DNA of 64,000 bases from Tychonema sp. LEGE 06208 (GTDB taxonomy: Bacteria; Cyanobacteriota; Cyanobacteriia; Cyanobacteriales; Microcoleaceae): positions 1 through 64,000 of the forward strand of contig NZ_JADEWT010000005.1 in assembly GCF_015207505.1 (NCBI RefSeq). The letters are read 5' to 3'. How positions within the stretch are numbered: the stretch's first letter is position 1; the number at the start of each line of letters is the position of its first letter. The position numbers and the translations under genes were made by a program. This document shows positions 1 to 8,998 of the stretch, piece after piece. The notes under the pieces were generated by a model. That model was not told the origin of the DNA and did no database searches. It worked only from the letters and a program-made list of their open reading frames with translations.

Positions 1-3000
1 GGCCATTGGCCATGGGGCATGGGGCATGGGGCATCGGGCATGGGGCATCGGGCATCGGGCATCGGGCATTGCCGAACTTCCTGCTTCCCTGTATCCGTTA
101 AATCCCGTACATTGCTTGTTGCCGAACTTCCTTCTTCCGACTTCCCTCGGACTTCTTCCGACTTCCCTCGGACTTCTTCCTTCATTAACATTTCTTGCCA
201 AACGCGCAATTGTCGGCAAGCTTCCCGCAGCACCCAGGCTCCCAGAGGCACGATCAAACCGGTTTCCTCAGCTACAGGAATAAAGCTAGACGGCGGCACT
301 AAACCCCGAACCGGGTGCTGCCAGCGCACCAAAGCCTCAAAACCCTCGATCGCACCGCTGGCGATCGAAACAATCGGTTGGTAGTGCAAAATAAAGTGGG
401 AACATTCATTTTTACTCGCACCTAATTCTTGCTTGCCCAAAATAGCCATACGCAGGTCATTTTCTAACTGCAACAGCGACATAGTTTGGTCGTGCATCGC
501 CAAATTAAACACTTCGTGGCGGGCCTTGCCCAAAGCTTTAGCGCGGTACATAGCAATGTCAGCATCGCGCAGGAATTCTTCCGGGTGAGCGTACAGATTC
601 GATTTGCCTCTTGTGTCGGCTGCTGCGACTTCGCCTTGACTGAAAACAATGCCAATGCTAGCGGTAGTAAATACTTCGTGCCCTTCGATATGAAACGGTA
701 AAGTCAGTTCTGTTTGTATTCTGTTAGCTGCTTGGGTGGCATCGGTGAGGCTCTGAATGTGGTCTAGCAGGATGGTGAATTCGTCTCCCCCCAACCGGGC
801 GACGGTATCAGAAGCCCGCACGCAGGTTAGTAGCCTGTCTGCGAGGGCGACTAGCAATTTGTCTCCTAAAACGTGTCCTAAAGAATCATTGACTACTTTA
901 AAGCGGTCTAAATCTAGGAAAAGTAAACCAAATTTGTAATCGGAGGATTGATTCGATCGGCGGATGGCTTGTCCTAGCCTGTCGATGAACAAAACCCGGT
1001 TTGGCAAACCCGTCAGCGCGTCGTGAAAAGCACCGTGCAGCAGTTGCCGTTCTACTCGCTTGCGCTCGGTGACATCTCTGATAATAATCTGGGCGGCGGC
1101 TGCGCCTTGATAAAGGGCGGGGATGCCGGCAACTTCAACGTCGATGATTTCTCCGTCGAGCCGCATCAGTTTTTGCTCGGCAAGCTCGATGGGCTTATTT
1201 TCTTGCTCGACTTGCCTCATGCGCTTTTGGGCTGTTTCCACATAGTTTGAATGGACAAAATGCAATATCGGAAAGCCGATTAACTCTGCCGGAGAACTCG
1301 CACCGAGGAGTTTAGCACCGGCAGCATTGATGTAGGCGATTTTCTCTTGACTGTGAACGACGATCGCTTCGGGAGATAGTTCTACTAAACGGCGATAGCG
1401 TTCTTCACTTTCTTGCAGAGATAATATTAACTCGCAGCGCTCTTTTTCAGCTTGCTGGCGTTCGACTTCCATTTGGTGAACTGCCAGAATTTTACCGATG
1501 CTTTGAGCCATCAATTCTATGATTTCTATTTCCTGGTACTCAAATTTTTTCTTTTTGATTTCTCGCGAACTAAAACTCAATATACCGTAAGTTTTATTGT
1601 TAACAAATATCGGCGTTCCAATGTAAGATTCTGACTGGCATTTCTTATAAGCTGGATGTTCGCGCATCTCTATTTCTGCTCCTATATGAGAATAGAAAAC
1701 AGTTTTATTTAATTTAATTACGGCAGCACAGTAAGTGTCGCTGAGGTTCAATTCTAGACCTCGCACGAAGTATCCTACATCGGATTTCGCTGCTCGCACA
1801 ATAAAATTTTCATCCTGAACTTCAGCCATGATGCCAATAGAAAGTCCAAAGATTAAACAGCCGGCTGTTAAATAATCTTCAACCAGTTCTTGAAAATTTT
1901 GATAATGATAAGTTGTAATCCGGTGCAGGTGTTTGAGATTAGCGGTGAAAGCTGCTAAAGCTTGAGAATTTAAAAATAATTCTGCTTCCGCTCGCTGGCG
2001 GTCGGTAATGTCTGTTTGCACTCCAATAAAGTGGGTTAAGTGTCGCCGCGAGTTGTGCACCGGAGCGATCGACAGTTCGTGCCAAAAAGGCGTGCCGTCT
2101 TTCCGAAAGTTGCGTAATATAACTTGGCATTCTCTGCCTTCTTCAATTGCCGTTCGCAATTGTTTAGCAGAGGCGGTGTCCGTGTCGTTGCCCTGCAAAA
2201 ATCGGCAATTTTTCCCCATTAATTCGTCTCTGCTATAACCGGTAATCCGCTCAAAACTGGGATTGACATAAATAATCGGATTATCTGCAACCGTCGCGTC
2301 GGTGATGGCGATGCCGTTGCTGCAACTTTCGATCGCCCGTTCCATCATTTGCAAGCGCTCTTGCGATCGAATCCGCTCGATCGCCGCAGCTAACACGTTG
2401 GCGATCGCTTCTACAAAATAAACGTCATCTTGGCTGAAAACCCGCCTTTGGCTGGTGTGAACCCCCAAAATGCCCCAAGGCTGGCAGGAGGAAGTATCTG
2501 CTGGTTCTGCTTCTCCCCAGTTCCTCTCCAGTTCCCGATTGCCGGGAACGATGACAGTGACGCCGCTCACAGCCCGGTGGTTGTGCAGCAGCGGCAACTC
2601 GCTAAAGCGGGTTTCCACCCGCAAATCTTCGACGATCGTGGCTTTGCCAACTAGCAACGTGTAACCAGCTTGCGATCGGGCAGAAGCCGCAACAGTGGCT
2701 TTGCCGACAAGGCCCGGCTGCCAGCCAACCCCCGCTCGCAACAGAAAAGCATGGCCCGACGGCAACAGTTCTAACAACTGACAATAATCAACATCCAGGG
2801 TTTGAGCAATTAACACCGCAGCTTTGTCCATCAGTGCAGACAAATCTGTTTCCGCCAGGGCCTGCTGCCCCAAGTAAGCGACGGCTGCTTGCTGGCGGGC
2901 GCGCAAGTGGATTGAGGCGAGCAAATCCTGCTCCTTGGCGGCTGCTCGCTTGCGATCGCTAATATCACAGAACACCGACAGCACGGATTTTTCCGACAGC

Positions 3001-3374
3001 AATGTCAAATACCGCATCGATACACTTGCCCAAAACAGCGTGCCGTCAGCTTTTTTGAGGCGGACTTCTATCTCGCGGACTTGTCCGTTGCGGGCGAGCG
3101 CATCCAGCAGTTCGTGGCGATCTGCGGGGTTATTGTATAGTGTGGAGGCTTTTTTGCCGTCGATGTCAAATGCTTTGAACCCGAAAACCTGATGGCATAA
3201 ATCGTTGCTATACAGAATTGTGCCGTCAGCCAGACTGCTGACGATCGTAGGCATCGGCATCGAATTGGCGATCGTCAGCAGTAATTCTTTAGTGGCTTGC
3301 AGTTCTGGGTACAACTCTGGTTTGGCGGCCGAACCCTGACAGTGTTCACCATTTTCAGGGATAAAACTTTCCAT
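1..3374 (-). CDS. PAS/GAF sensor GGDEF-EAL protein (C-terminus beyond left edge)
   Basis: Probable cytoplasmic c-di-GMP synthase/phosphodiesterase with sensory input. Reading from ATG at 3374 (frame kept open to base 1, about 1124 codons), I see PAS (about 25-140), GAF (170-335), PAS (350-460, ending ITDRQ), GAF (480-625), PAS (650-768), GGDEF (780-940; intact RLGGDEF at bases 774-794) and the start of an EAL domain (LHYQPIVS then FEALVRW). The GGDEF and EAL signature residues are intact, so both activities are possible. The odd part is residues about 1060-1124, just after the helix ending LRVWQE. Normal EAL sequence gives way to [10 protein letters not shown] repeats, a SNVRDLTD stretch and a CPMPDAR heptapeptide repeat encoded by repeat DNA. 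Whether the domain resumes beyond the edge is not visible. It is divergent from acnB. Confidence 0.9.
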   Translation of the reverse strand, partial: MESFIPENGEHCQGSAAKPELYPELQATKELLLTIANSMPMPTIVSSLADGTILYSNDLCHQVFGFKAFDIDGKKASTLYNNPADRHELLDALARNGQVREIEVRLKKADGTLFWASVSMRYLTLLSEKSVLSVFCDISDRKRAAAKEQDLLASIHLRARQQAAVAYLGQQALAETDLSALMDKAAVLIAQTLDVDYCQLLELLPSGHAFLLRAGVGWQPGLVGKATVAASARSQAGYTLLVGKATIVEDLRVETRFSELPLLHNHRAVSGVTVIVPGNRELERNWGEAEPADTSSCQPWGILGVHTSQRRVFSQDDVYFVEAIANVLAAAIERIRSQERLQMMERAIESCSNGIAITDATVADNPIIYVNPSFERITGYSRDELMGKNCRFLQGNDTDTASAKQLRTAIEEGRECQVILRNFRKDGTPFWHELSIAPVHNSRRHLTHFIGVQTDITDRQRAEAELFLNSQALAAFTANLKHLHRITTYHYQNFQELVEDYLTAGCLIFGLSIGIMAEVQDENFIVRAAKSDVGYFVRGLELNLSDTYCAAVIKLNKTVFYSHIGAEIEMREHPAYKKCQSESYIGTPIFVNNKTYGILSFSSREIKKKKFEYQEIEIIELMAQSIGKILAVHQMEVERQQAEKERCELILSLQESEERYRRLVELSPEAIVVHSQEKIAYINAAGAKLLGASSPAELIGFPILHFVHSNYVETAQKRMRQVEQENKPIELAEQKLMRLDGEIIDVEVAGIPALYQGAAAAQIIIRDVTERKRVERQLLHGAFHDALTGLPNRVLFIDRLGQAIRRSNQSSDYKFGLLFLDLDRFKVVNDSLGHVLGDKLLVALADRLLTCVRASDTVARLGGDEFTILLDHIQSLTDATQAANRIQTELTLPFHIEGHEVFTTASIGIVFSQGEVAAADTRGKSNLYAHPEEFLRDADIAMYRAKALGKARHEVFNLAMHDQTMSLLQLENDLRMAILGKQELGASKNECSHFILHYQPIVSIASGAIEGFEALVRWQHPVRGLVPPSSFIPVAEETGLIVPLGAWVLREACRQLRVWQEMLMKEEVRGKSEEVRGKSEEGSSATSNVRDLTDTGKQEVRQCPMPDARCPMPDAPCPMPHGQW
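12..70 (-). repeat. Heptamer tandem array inside the EAL coding region
   Basis: About eight units of GGGCATC/GGGGCAT on the plus strand. Read on the coding (minus) strand, three 7-bp units make 21 bp, that is seven codons, giving [14 protein letters not shown] and CPMPHGQ. No stop codon arises. The same heptamer family lies between genes at 46447-46552. Confidence 0.85.
92..128 (-). repeat. 37-bp dispersed repeat, in-frame copy A (EAL gene)
   Basis: On the minus strand this 37-bp segment begins AGTTCGGC and ends TTTAACGGATA. It matches 16443-16479 (plus strand, inside nnrE) at 36 of 37 positions by eye. It is translated in the same frame in both genes, giving [12 protein letters not shown] here and [12 protein letters not shown] there, although the host proteins are unrelated. 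Confidence 0.9.
139..180 (-). repeat. 21-bp direct repeat x2 inside the EAL gene
   Basis: Two adjacent copies of a 21-bp unit containing CTTCCCTCGGACTTC on the plus strand, encoding EEVRGKS twice on the minus strand. A related intergenic copy (CTTCCGACTTCCATCGGACT) lies near 16130-16152, before nnrE. Confidence 0.8.
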
Positions 3375-3703
3375 TTTTTAATTGATCCATTTCTGCGGAC
3401 AAATTTAAACTTGCGGTAACTAAGGATTTCAGATGCAGAGGACGATCGACATTACCCCCCGCCACATTAATTTTAACCAGAACAATGCAACTCAACGCCC
3501 GAAAACTTCTCGGCTGGAGTTTAAGCAGCACCCCAGCCGCAGAGAAGATATCTCTTTATTAGTATGAAAGTCTACTGTTTTTAAAGTTGCGTTAAGTTTT
3601 TATAAGAGCGGGTGCTTTGCCAAATATGTAGCGCCAGCGCCTAATCTAAAAAGTAATGTCACCTGCAAACAACTACCCAACACAATTTTGAGAGAGAACA
3701 CAA
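3375..3703. other. Divergent intergenic region with a hairpin
   Basis: Contains the start regions of the c-di-GMP gene (minus) and acnB (plus). No gene is seen. An imperfect inverted repeat pairs CTTCTCGGCTGG at 3506-3517 with CCAGCCGCAGAGAAG at 3533-3547. It would sit in the acnB leader if transcription starts upstream of it. The acnB start has GAGAG about 9 bases upstream. Confidence 0.5.
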
Positions 3704-6319
3704 ATGCTTGAATCTTACCGCCGTAACGCTGCTGAACGGGCTGCACTGGGAATTCCACCGCTGCCGCTAGACGCCCAGCAAACCTCCGAACTCTGCGAAT
3801 TACTCAAAAATCCGCCGCCGGGGGAAGAAGAAGCCTTAGTAGAATTATTGCGCGATCGCGTACCCCCAGGCGTAGACAGCGCCGCCTACGTCAAAGCAGG
3901 TTTTCTGACCGGCATTGCCAAAGGCGAAATCCACAGCCCCCTAATTGCTCCCAAATGGGCAGTTTACCTGCTGGGGACAATGATGGGAGGTTACAACGTC
4001 CAATCTTTAATCGATTTACTCCATCCTACTGCCGAAACAGCCATCCCCGCCACCGCAGCCCGCGCCTTGAGCAAAACGCTGTTAGTATTTGACGCCTTCC
4101 ACGACATTCTCGCCCTGTCGGATACCAATCCCTACGCCAAACAAGTCATAGATTCTTGGGCGGATGCCGAGTGGTTTACCGGCCGGCCCCAACTAGCCGA
4201 AGCCATTACCGTTACAGTCTTCAAAGTACCCGGAGAAACCAATACCGACGACTTGTCTCCGGCACCTCAAGCTACCACGCGGCCGGACATTCCCTTGCAC
4301 GCTTTAGCGATGCTGGAAAGTAAGATGCCCCAAGCTCTGGAAACCATTGCCCAATTGAAGCAAAAAGGCCATCCCGTAGCCTACGTCGGCGATGTTGTCG
4401 GCACCGGTTCCTCGCGCAAATCAGCGATTAACTCAGTGCTGTGGCACATTGGCAATGATATTCCGTTTGTGCCAAACAAGCGCAGTGGCGGATATATTTT
4501 GGGAAGTGCGATCGCCCCGATTTTCTTCAATACCGCTGAAGATTCCGGCGCATTGCCGATCGAATGCGATGTCAGCAAAATGGAAACCGGAATGGTAATT
4601 ACCATCCATCCCTACAAAGGAGAAATCACCAACGAAGCCGGAGAAATCATCTCCACCTTCACCCTCAAACCCGACACAATCATAGACGAAGTTCGCGCCG
4701 GCGGCCGCATTCCGCTATTAATTGGACGCACATTAACCGACAAAACCCGCGAAGCTTTAGGACTAGGAATTAGCCCTATTTTCACCCGTCCAACAATTCC
4801 CGCCGACACAGGTAAAGGCTTCACCTTAGCCCAAAAAATGGTAGGGAAAGCCTGCGGTTTAACAGGCGTGCGTCCCGGTACATCTTGCGAACCATTAATG
4901 ACCACAGTCGGTTCCCAAGACACCACTGGCCCGATGACTCGCGACGAATTAAAAGAACTTGCTTGTTTGGGATTTAGCGCCGACTTGGTAATTCAAAGTT
5001 TCTGCCACACCGCCGCCTATCCAAAACCTGTTGATGTCAAAACTCACCACGAATTGCCCGATTTCATGGCACAGCGGGCGGGCATAGCTTTGCGTCCCGG
5101 AGACGGCATTATTCACTCCTGGCTGAACCGGATGTTATTACCAGATACAGTAGGAACCGGCGGCGATTCTCACACACGTTTTCCTTTAGGAATTTCCTTT
5201 CCTGCGGGTTCGGGATTGGTAGCATTTGCTGCCGCCTTGGGCGTGATGCCTTTGGATATGCCGGAATCTGTTTTAGTGCGCTTCAAAGGAGAATTGCAGC
5301 CGGGAGTAACCCTGCGGGATGTGGTAAATGCAATTCCCTACGTAGCAATTCAAACAGGTTTGCTGACAGTCTCGAAACAGAATAAGAAAAACGTCTTTTC
5401 GGGGCGGATTATGGAAATTGAAGGTTTGCCCGATTTAAAGGTCGAGCAGGCGTTTGAATTGACTGATGCCTCGGCCGAGCGTTCCTGCGCTGGATGCACG
5501 ATTAAATTGAGTGTGGAGACTGTTTCTGAGTACATTCGCTCCAACGTCGCGCTGCTAAAAAACATGGTGGCGCGGGGCTATGAAGATGCGCGGACGATGA
5601 TGCGCCGGGTGGCGAAGATGGAGGAATGGCTGGCTAATCCGGTGCTGCTAGAAGCTGATTCTGATGCGGAGTATGTTGAAATCATTGAAATCGATCTCAA
5701 CGAGATTACTGAACCCATTGTGGCTGCACCCAACGACCCGGATAATGTTAAGTTGTTGAGTGAGGTTGCGGGCGATCGGGTTGACGAAGTATTTGTCGGT
5801 TCTTGCATGACAAATATCGGCCACTACCGCGCCACTGCAAAGGTATTAGAAGGTGCAGGGGAAGTTAAAACTCGCCTGTGGATTTGTCCGCCAACTCGGA
5901 TGGACGAACAACAACTAAAAGAAGAAGGTTATTACAGCATTTTTGGAGCGGCTGGAGCGCGGACGGAAATGCCGGGATGCAGTCTTTGTATGGGAAATCA
6001 AGCGCGGGTAAAAGATGCGACAACGGTGTTTTCAACTTCGACTCGCAACTTCAACAACCGGATGGGCAAAGATGCACAAGTTTATCTCGGTTCGGCGGAA
6101 TTAGCTGCTGTTTGTTCGCTGTTGGGTCGCATTCCTACCGTCGAAGAATACCAGGAAATTGTGGCCAAGAAAATCAATCCTTTTGCTGGCGATTTGTATC
6201 GATATTTGAATTTCGATCAAATTGCTGGTTTTGAGGATGAAGGGCGAGTGATTGCTGTGGAAGATATGCCGCGCATTGAGGATATTTTGGGGATTCCTGA
6301 AGGTGTGTTGAGCAAGTAG
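3704..6319 (+). CDS. acnB: Aconitate hydratase B (bifunctional aconitase / 2-methylisocitrate dehydratase)
   Basis: Catalyses citrate to isocitrate via cis-aconitate in the cytoplasm, feeding 2-oxoglutarate for ammonium assimilation; in this family it is a [4Fe-4S] enzyme. At 871 residues it is close to E. coli AcnB (865). The N-terminal HEAT-like and swivel domains precede the catalytic domains, the AcnB order. The three cluster-ligand cysteines are C701 (VGSCMTN), C759 and C762 (PGCSLCMGN), matching C710/C769/C772 of the E. coli protein. [10 protein letters not shown] and CAGCTIK blocks are intact. It starts at ATG 3704 after GAGAG and is followed by a strong terminator, so it is probably monocistronic. 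Nothing is missing. Confidence 0.97.
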   Translation: MLESYRRNAAERAALGIPPLPLDAQQTSELCELLKNPPPGEEEALVELLRDRVPPGVDSAAYVKAGFLTGIAKGEIHSPLIAPKWAVYLLGTMMGGYNVQSLIDLLHPTAETAIPATAARALSKTLLVFDAFHDILALSDTNPYAKQVIDSWADAEWFTGRPQLAEAITVTVFKVPGETNTDDLSPAPQATTRPDIPLHALAMLESKMPQALETIAQLKQKGHPVAYVGDVVGTGSSRKSAINSVLWHIGNDIPFVPNKRSGGYILGSAIAPIFFNTAEDSGALPIECDVSKMETGMVITIHPYKGEITNEAGEIISTFTLKPDTIIDEVRAGGRIPLLIGRTLTDKTREALGLGISPIFTRPTIPADTGKGFTLAQKMVGKACGLTGVRPGTSCEPLMTTVGSQDTTGPMTRDELKELACLGFSADLVIQSFCHTAAYPKPVDVKTHHELPDFMAQRAGIALRPGDGIIHSWLNRMLLPDTVGTGGDSHTRFPLGISFPAGSGLVAFAAALGVMPLDMPESVLVRFKGELQPGVTLRDVVNAIPYVAIQTGLLTVSKQNKKNVFSGRIMEIEGLPDLKVEQAFELTDASAERSCAGCTIKLSVETVSEYIRSNVALLKNMVARGYEDARTMMRRVAKMEEWLANPVLLEADSDAEYVEIIEIDLNEITEPIVAAPNDPDNVKLLSEVAGDRVDEVFVGSCMTNIGHYRATAKVLEGAGEVKTRLWICPPTRMDEQQLKEEGYYSIFGAAGARTEMPGCSLCMGNQARVKDATTVFSTSTRNFNNRMGKDAQVYLGSAELAAVCSLLGRIPTVEEYQEIVAKKINPFAGDLYRYLNFDQIAGFEDEGRVIAVEDMPRIEDILGIPEGVLSK

Positions 6320-6411
6320 TTTCCTCGAAATTCAGTGAAATGGTTGTTTTCAACCGCAGATGTCAGCGGTTCAAAAAAATCCCAGAATCTGGATGAATTA
6401 TCCTCGCCTTT

Positions 6412-6468
6412 GGGAGCATCTCAGTTGTGAATTTTTGCACAACTGAGATGCTCCCCCGTCTTTTGTTT
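6412..6468 (+). terminator. Intrinsic terminator of acnB
   Basis: A perfect 18-bp inverted repeat (6412-6429 with 6438-6455, 8-base loop) is followed by CCGTCTTTTGTTT. It lies 93 bases after the acnB stop. The first arm is GGGAGCATCTCAGTTGTG. Confidence 0.9.
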
Positions 6469-6566
6469 AAAATATAAGTAGAGGCGAGTTCGATCGCCAA
6501 TCTCTAATTCTCATCCAGGATATCGACCTGCCAATTCCTATAAATCCGATTGAGGAGAAAAAAAGT

Positions 6567-6950
6567 ATGTCTGAACGAGCTTTAATCACTGAAAACCCTG
6601 AGATACCAACTTCAGCGCCAGAAACTCGCATTGGCAATGAAATGGTAGAGTTTCTCAGTGTAATTCAGCAAACTCCGAGAGAATATTGGCCTAATTTACT
6701 TCAGATGATGCGCTTATTTATGGAAACGGTGACAGTAAAGCCAGTCTTGTCCGAGCCTCCCCAGACATCGGAGAAAATTGACATTACTAAACTGTCGCTG
6801 GAGGAGCGGATACAAAGAAATCAAGGTGCAATTGAATTATTGCGATCGTGGGTAGAGGAGGGAGATGAACAGGAACAAACAGAAACCGCTGAATATCTCC
6901 GTAAAGTTTTAGATGAAGACCGCCTTTCTAATCGGCCATTATTCCCATGA
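6567..6950 (+). CDS. Putative antitoxin of a PIN-domain toxin pair
   Basis: A 127-residue acidic protein with no recognised catalytic motif. The C-terminal third (RNQGAIELLRSWVEEG, then YLRKVLDEDRLSNRPLFP) resembles the short tails that precede PIN toxins in cyanobacteria, where the antitoxin C-terminus masks the nuclease. The assignment rests mainly on context: the stop overlaps the start of the PIN gene by 4 bases (ATGA), the classic translational coupling of toxin-antitoxin modules. The start ATG follows GAGGAG at a normal distance. No DNA-binding fold is obvious in the N-terminus, so self-repression is only inferred. Confidence 0.65.
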   Translation: MSERALITENPEIPTSAPETRIGNEMVEFLSVIQQTPREYWPNLLQMMRLFMETVTVKPVLSEPPQTSEKIDITKLSLEERIQRNQGAIELLRSWVEEGDEQEQTETAEYLRKVLDEDRLSNRPLFP

Positions 6951-7402
6951 GTAGAGTAATACTTTTAGATTCTGGGCCTTTGGGGATGGTAACAAACCCT
7001 AAAGCATCCTCTACTGAAGTTCAAGAGTGCAAAGTTTGGCTAAACTCTTTAATGCTCAGAGGCGAAATAATAATTTTGCCTGAGATTGCTGACTACGAAC
7101 TACGACGCGAATTGATCCGTGCAGGTAAGTCAGCAGGTATTCAACGACTTGATGAACTGAAATTACAACTGACATACCGTCCTTTGACTACAGAAGTAAT
7201 GCTTTTCGCGGCTCAGTTGTGGGCGGATGCACGAAAGAGAGGAAAGCCAACGGCACACCCCTATGCACTTGACGGGGATGTGATTTTGGCGGCTCAAGCA
7301 ATATTGGAGGCAAATCCAGGAAATCAGGTGGTAATTGCTACAACAAATGTGGGGCATTTGGATCGATTTGTGGATGCTCGTGAATGGCGGCTAATTCAGT
7401 AA
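6947..7402 (+). CDS. PIN-domain ribonuclease toxin (VapC-like)
   Basis: 151 residues with the acidic PIN set: D8 (LLDSG), E46/E51 (PEIADYELRRE), D94 and D109/D111 (ALDGDVILAA), then the ATTN signature at 131-134 and D139. Such proteins are Mg-dependent endoribonucleases held inactive by a co-encoded antitoxin. The start overlaps the upstream gene by 4 bases, so the two are one transcript and translationally coupled. All expected active-site acids are present, so I see no sign of inactivation. The target RNA cannot be read from sequence. Confidence 0.88.
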   Translation: MSRVILLDSGPLGMVTNPKASSTEVQECKVWLNSLMLRGEIIILPEIADYELRRELIRAGKSAGIQRLDELKLQLTYRPLTTEVMLFAAQLWADARKRGKPTAHPYALDGDVILAAQAILEANPGNQVVIATTNVGHLDRFVDAREWRLIQ

Positions 7403-7495
7403 TGTTTAAACCGATCGCGCTTACAGACTTGCCCGCTCCCTGATATACTTTCAACTATAGATATTTTTACATACACCGTTAGCGAGATCGACAGC

Positions 7496-7876
7496 ATGGT
7501 GGAAACAGCGGACACAATCGAAAAAACGGACGATCGCACGCAAACCCGGTTTTGGGGTAAAGTTACAGTCATAGACGCGGGCGATCGTTACAAGATCAAT
7601 CGCATCGAAGTCAAGCCGGGACACCACATCAGCACGCAAATGCACTATCACCGCAGCGAGCACTGGGTTGTCGTCTCCGGTACCGCTAAAGTGATCTGCG
7701 ATGACAAAGAGACGATTCTCATGCAGAAACAGTCAACCTACGTTCCCATGAATACTGCTCACCGCGTGGAAAACCCAGGCGTGATTCCTCTGGTGATGAT
7801 TGAAATCCAAAATGGCGAGTACCTCGGCGATGATGACATTATCCGTTTCGCCCAAGATGCTGACGAAGAAGATTGA
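7496..7876 (+). CDS. Cupin-domain protein (mannose-6-phosphate isomerase type II-like)
   Basis: A 126-residue single-domain cupin. The motif YKINRIEVKPGHHISTQMHYHRSEHW carries the metal ligands HYHRSEH, followed by the second cupin block (STYVPMNTAHRVENPG). The sequence matches the C-terminal isomerase-like domain of bifunctional GDP-mannose pyrophosphorylase/phosphomannose isomerase, here free-standing without the nucleotidyltransferase part. Free-standing versions occur in many cyanobacteria and their substrate is not settled, so I name only the fold and likely sugar-phosphate role. It is monocistronic; start ATG 7496 has a weak GAGA upstream. Confidence 0.85.
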   Translation: MVETADTIEKTDDRTQTRFWGKVTVIDAGDRYKINRIEVKPGHHISTQMHYHRSEHWVVVSGTAKVICDDKETILMQKQSTYVPMNTAHRVENPGVIPLVMIEIQNGEYLGDDDIIRFAQDADEED

Positions 7877-7939
7877 TCCGACATCAAAATATGAAGCAAT
7901 CGCAGATATCATATCAATTTCGGTTACACCGTCAGGTGA

Positions 7940-7984
7940 TTGTTGATTGTTGACTGTTGACTGTTGACTGTTGACTGTTGACTT
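7940..7984. repeat. TGTTGAC heptamer tandem array
   Basis: About five head-to-tail 7-bp units, TGTTGAC, ending in TTGACTTG. One of many 7-bp arrays in the window. Confidence 0.9.
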
Positions 7985-8090
7985 GATTTTATTATTCCTA
8001 TGCAACCGGAAACGATGTCAGGGAAAAGCGCCGCGCACCGGATAATTACCCGCGGGGCGACAGGAAACGAGATAAATCCTACAACTATAA

Positions 8091-8123
8091 CTGTAGGGGC
8101 CATTTCGGAAATGGCCCCTACAG
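8091..8123. repeat. Perfect 33-bp palindrome
   Basis: Arms CTGTAGGGGCCATTTC (8091-8106) and its exact complement (8108-8123) around a single G. It lies between convergent genes, so it could end transcription from either side, but no T-run follows. It looks like a dispersed palindromic element. Confidence 0.85.
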
Positions 8124-8177
8124 GATGATATTAAGCTTGTTAAAAACGAGCATCTGATTTAGCAATTGGCGCTCCTC

Positions 8178-8837
8178 CTACGGTAAAGCAGCATTTTTCA
8201 AATCTACATTTGCCATATTTGCATTCATTAAATTAGCACCGGTCAAGTCCGAACCGTTCAAATTAGCACCAGTCAAATTAGCACCGGTCAAATTTGCATC
8301 CCGCAAGTTAACTCCCAGTACGTCGATTCCCGACAAACTGCCACCTCTGAGGCTGACATTAGCTAAATTCGCTATGGACTGGCGAGCATTTTTCATATTT
8401 GCGCCAGCCAAATTTGCACTTTCTAAGTTAGCGCCCACTAAATTAGCGTTGGTGAGGTTGGTATTTTTCAAGCTGGCAATTACTAAACCCGCTAGACTCA
8501 GGTTAGCCTTGGTTAAATCAGCGCCCTGCAAATTTACTCCGTGCATTCTAGCCGCAATTAAACTCGCACCTTGCAATTTAGCTTGTTGCAGATTGGCTTC
8601 GTTCAGTTTTGCTTCATTGAGATTAGCACCGTTCAAATTCGCTCCGCTCAAATTAGCTCCGCTCAAGTCGGCTCCGCTGAGATCGGCACCAGCAAGCTGC
8701 GCTCCTGTCAAGTCACACTTGGTACATTCTTTAGTTTCTAATAGTTGCTTGACTTGCGATACGTTTTCTGCTTTGACTCCAGAAGCAAAACCCATTGCAA
8801 TCAGTAGCGCTGTTGTTGTTAAAATTCCAAATTTCAT
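8178..8837 (-). CDS. Exported pentapeptide-repeat protein
   Basis: 219 residues. Residues 1-23 form a Sec signal peptide (MKFGILTTTALLIAMGFASGVKA), cleaved about AxA, so the product acts in periplasm or thylakoid lumen. A short segment with a CxxC (ECTKC) follows, then about 35 A(D/N)LxG-type pentapeptides to the end (for example ADLSGANLSGANLNGANL), which fold as a right-handed quadrilateral beta-helix. The helix is interrupted once by SLAGLVIASLKN and again by a degenerate stretch near 150-170. Function is unknown for the family; the CxxC could form a disulfide or bind metal. Start ATG is preceded by GAGGGTGAG on the coding strand, a good ribosome site. Confidence 0.92.
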   Translation of the reverse strand: MKFGILTTTALLIAMGFASGVKAENVSQVKQLLETKECTKCDLTGAQLAGADLSGADLSGANLSGANLNGANLNEAKLNEANLQQAKLQGASLIAARMHGVNLQGADLTKANLSLAGLVIASLKNTNLTNANLVGANLESANLAGANMKNARQSIANLANVSLRGGSLSGIDVLGVNLRDANLTGANLTGANLNGSDLTGANLMNANMANVDLKNAALP

Positions 8838-8998
8838 ATACTCACCCTCGGCGATATCTCTCTTTTAATAATATCCCACATATTTCTAGAGAGTTGGGTG
8901 ATCGGTCTCTTCGATAAACTGTGACAATCATCACCCTATTATGCACACAACATGATAAAATTATTGACGTTTCAATTCCTCAAAATCATTGTAAACAA

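Larger units (their letters stand above)
7877..8177. other. Intergenic region with heptamer array and palindrome
   Basis: Convergent gap between the cupin (+) and the pentapeptide gene (-). It holds a TGTTGAC heptamer array (7940-7984) and a 33-bp palindrome (8091-8123). No open frame looks coding. Confidence 0.7.

Noticed and set aside
8374-8868. 164-codon frame antisense to the pentapeptide gene
   Set aside because: A mirror of the pentapeptide repeats; the minus strand has signal peptide and ribosome site.
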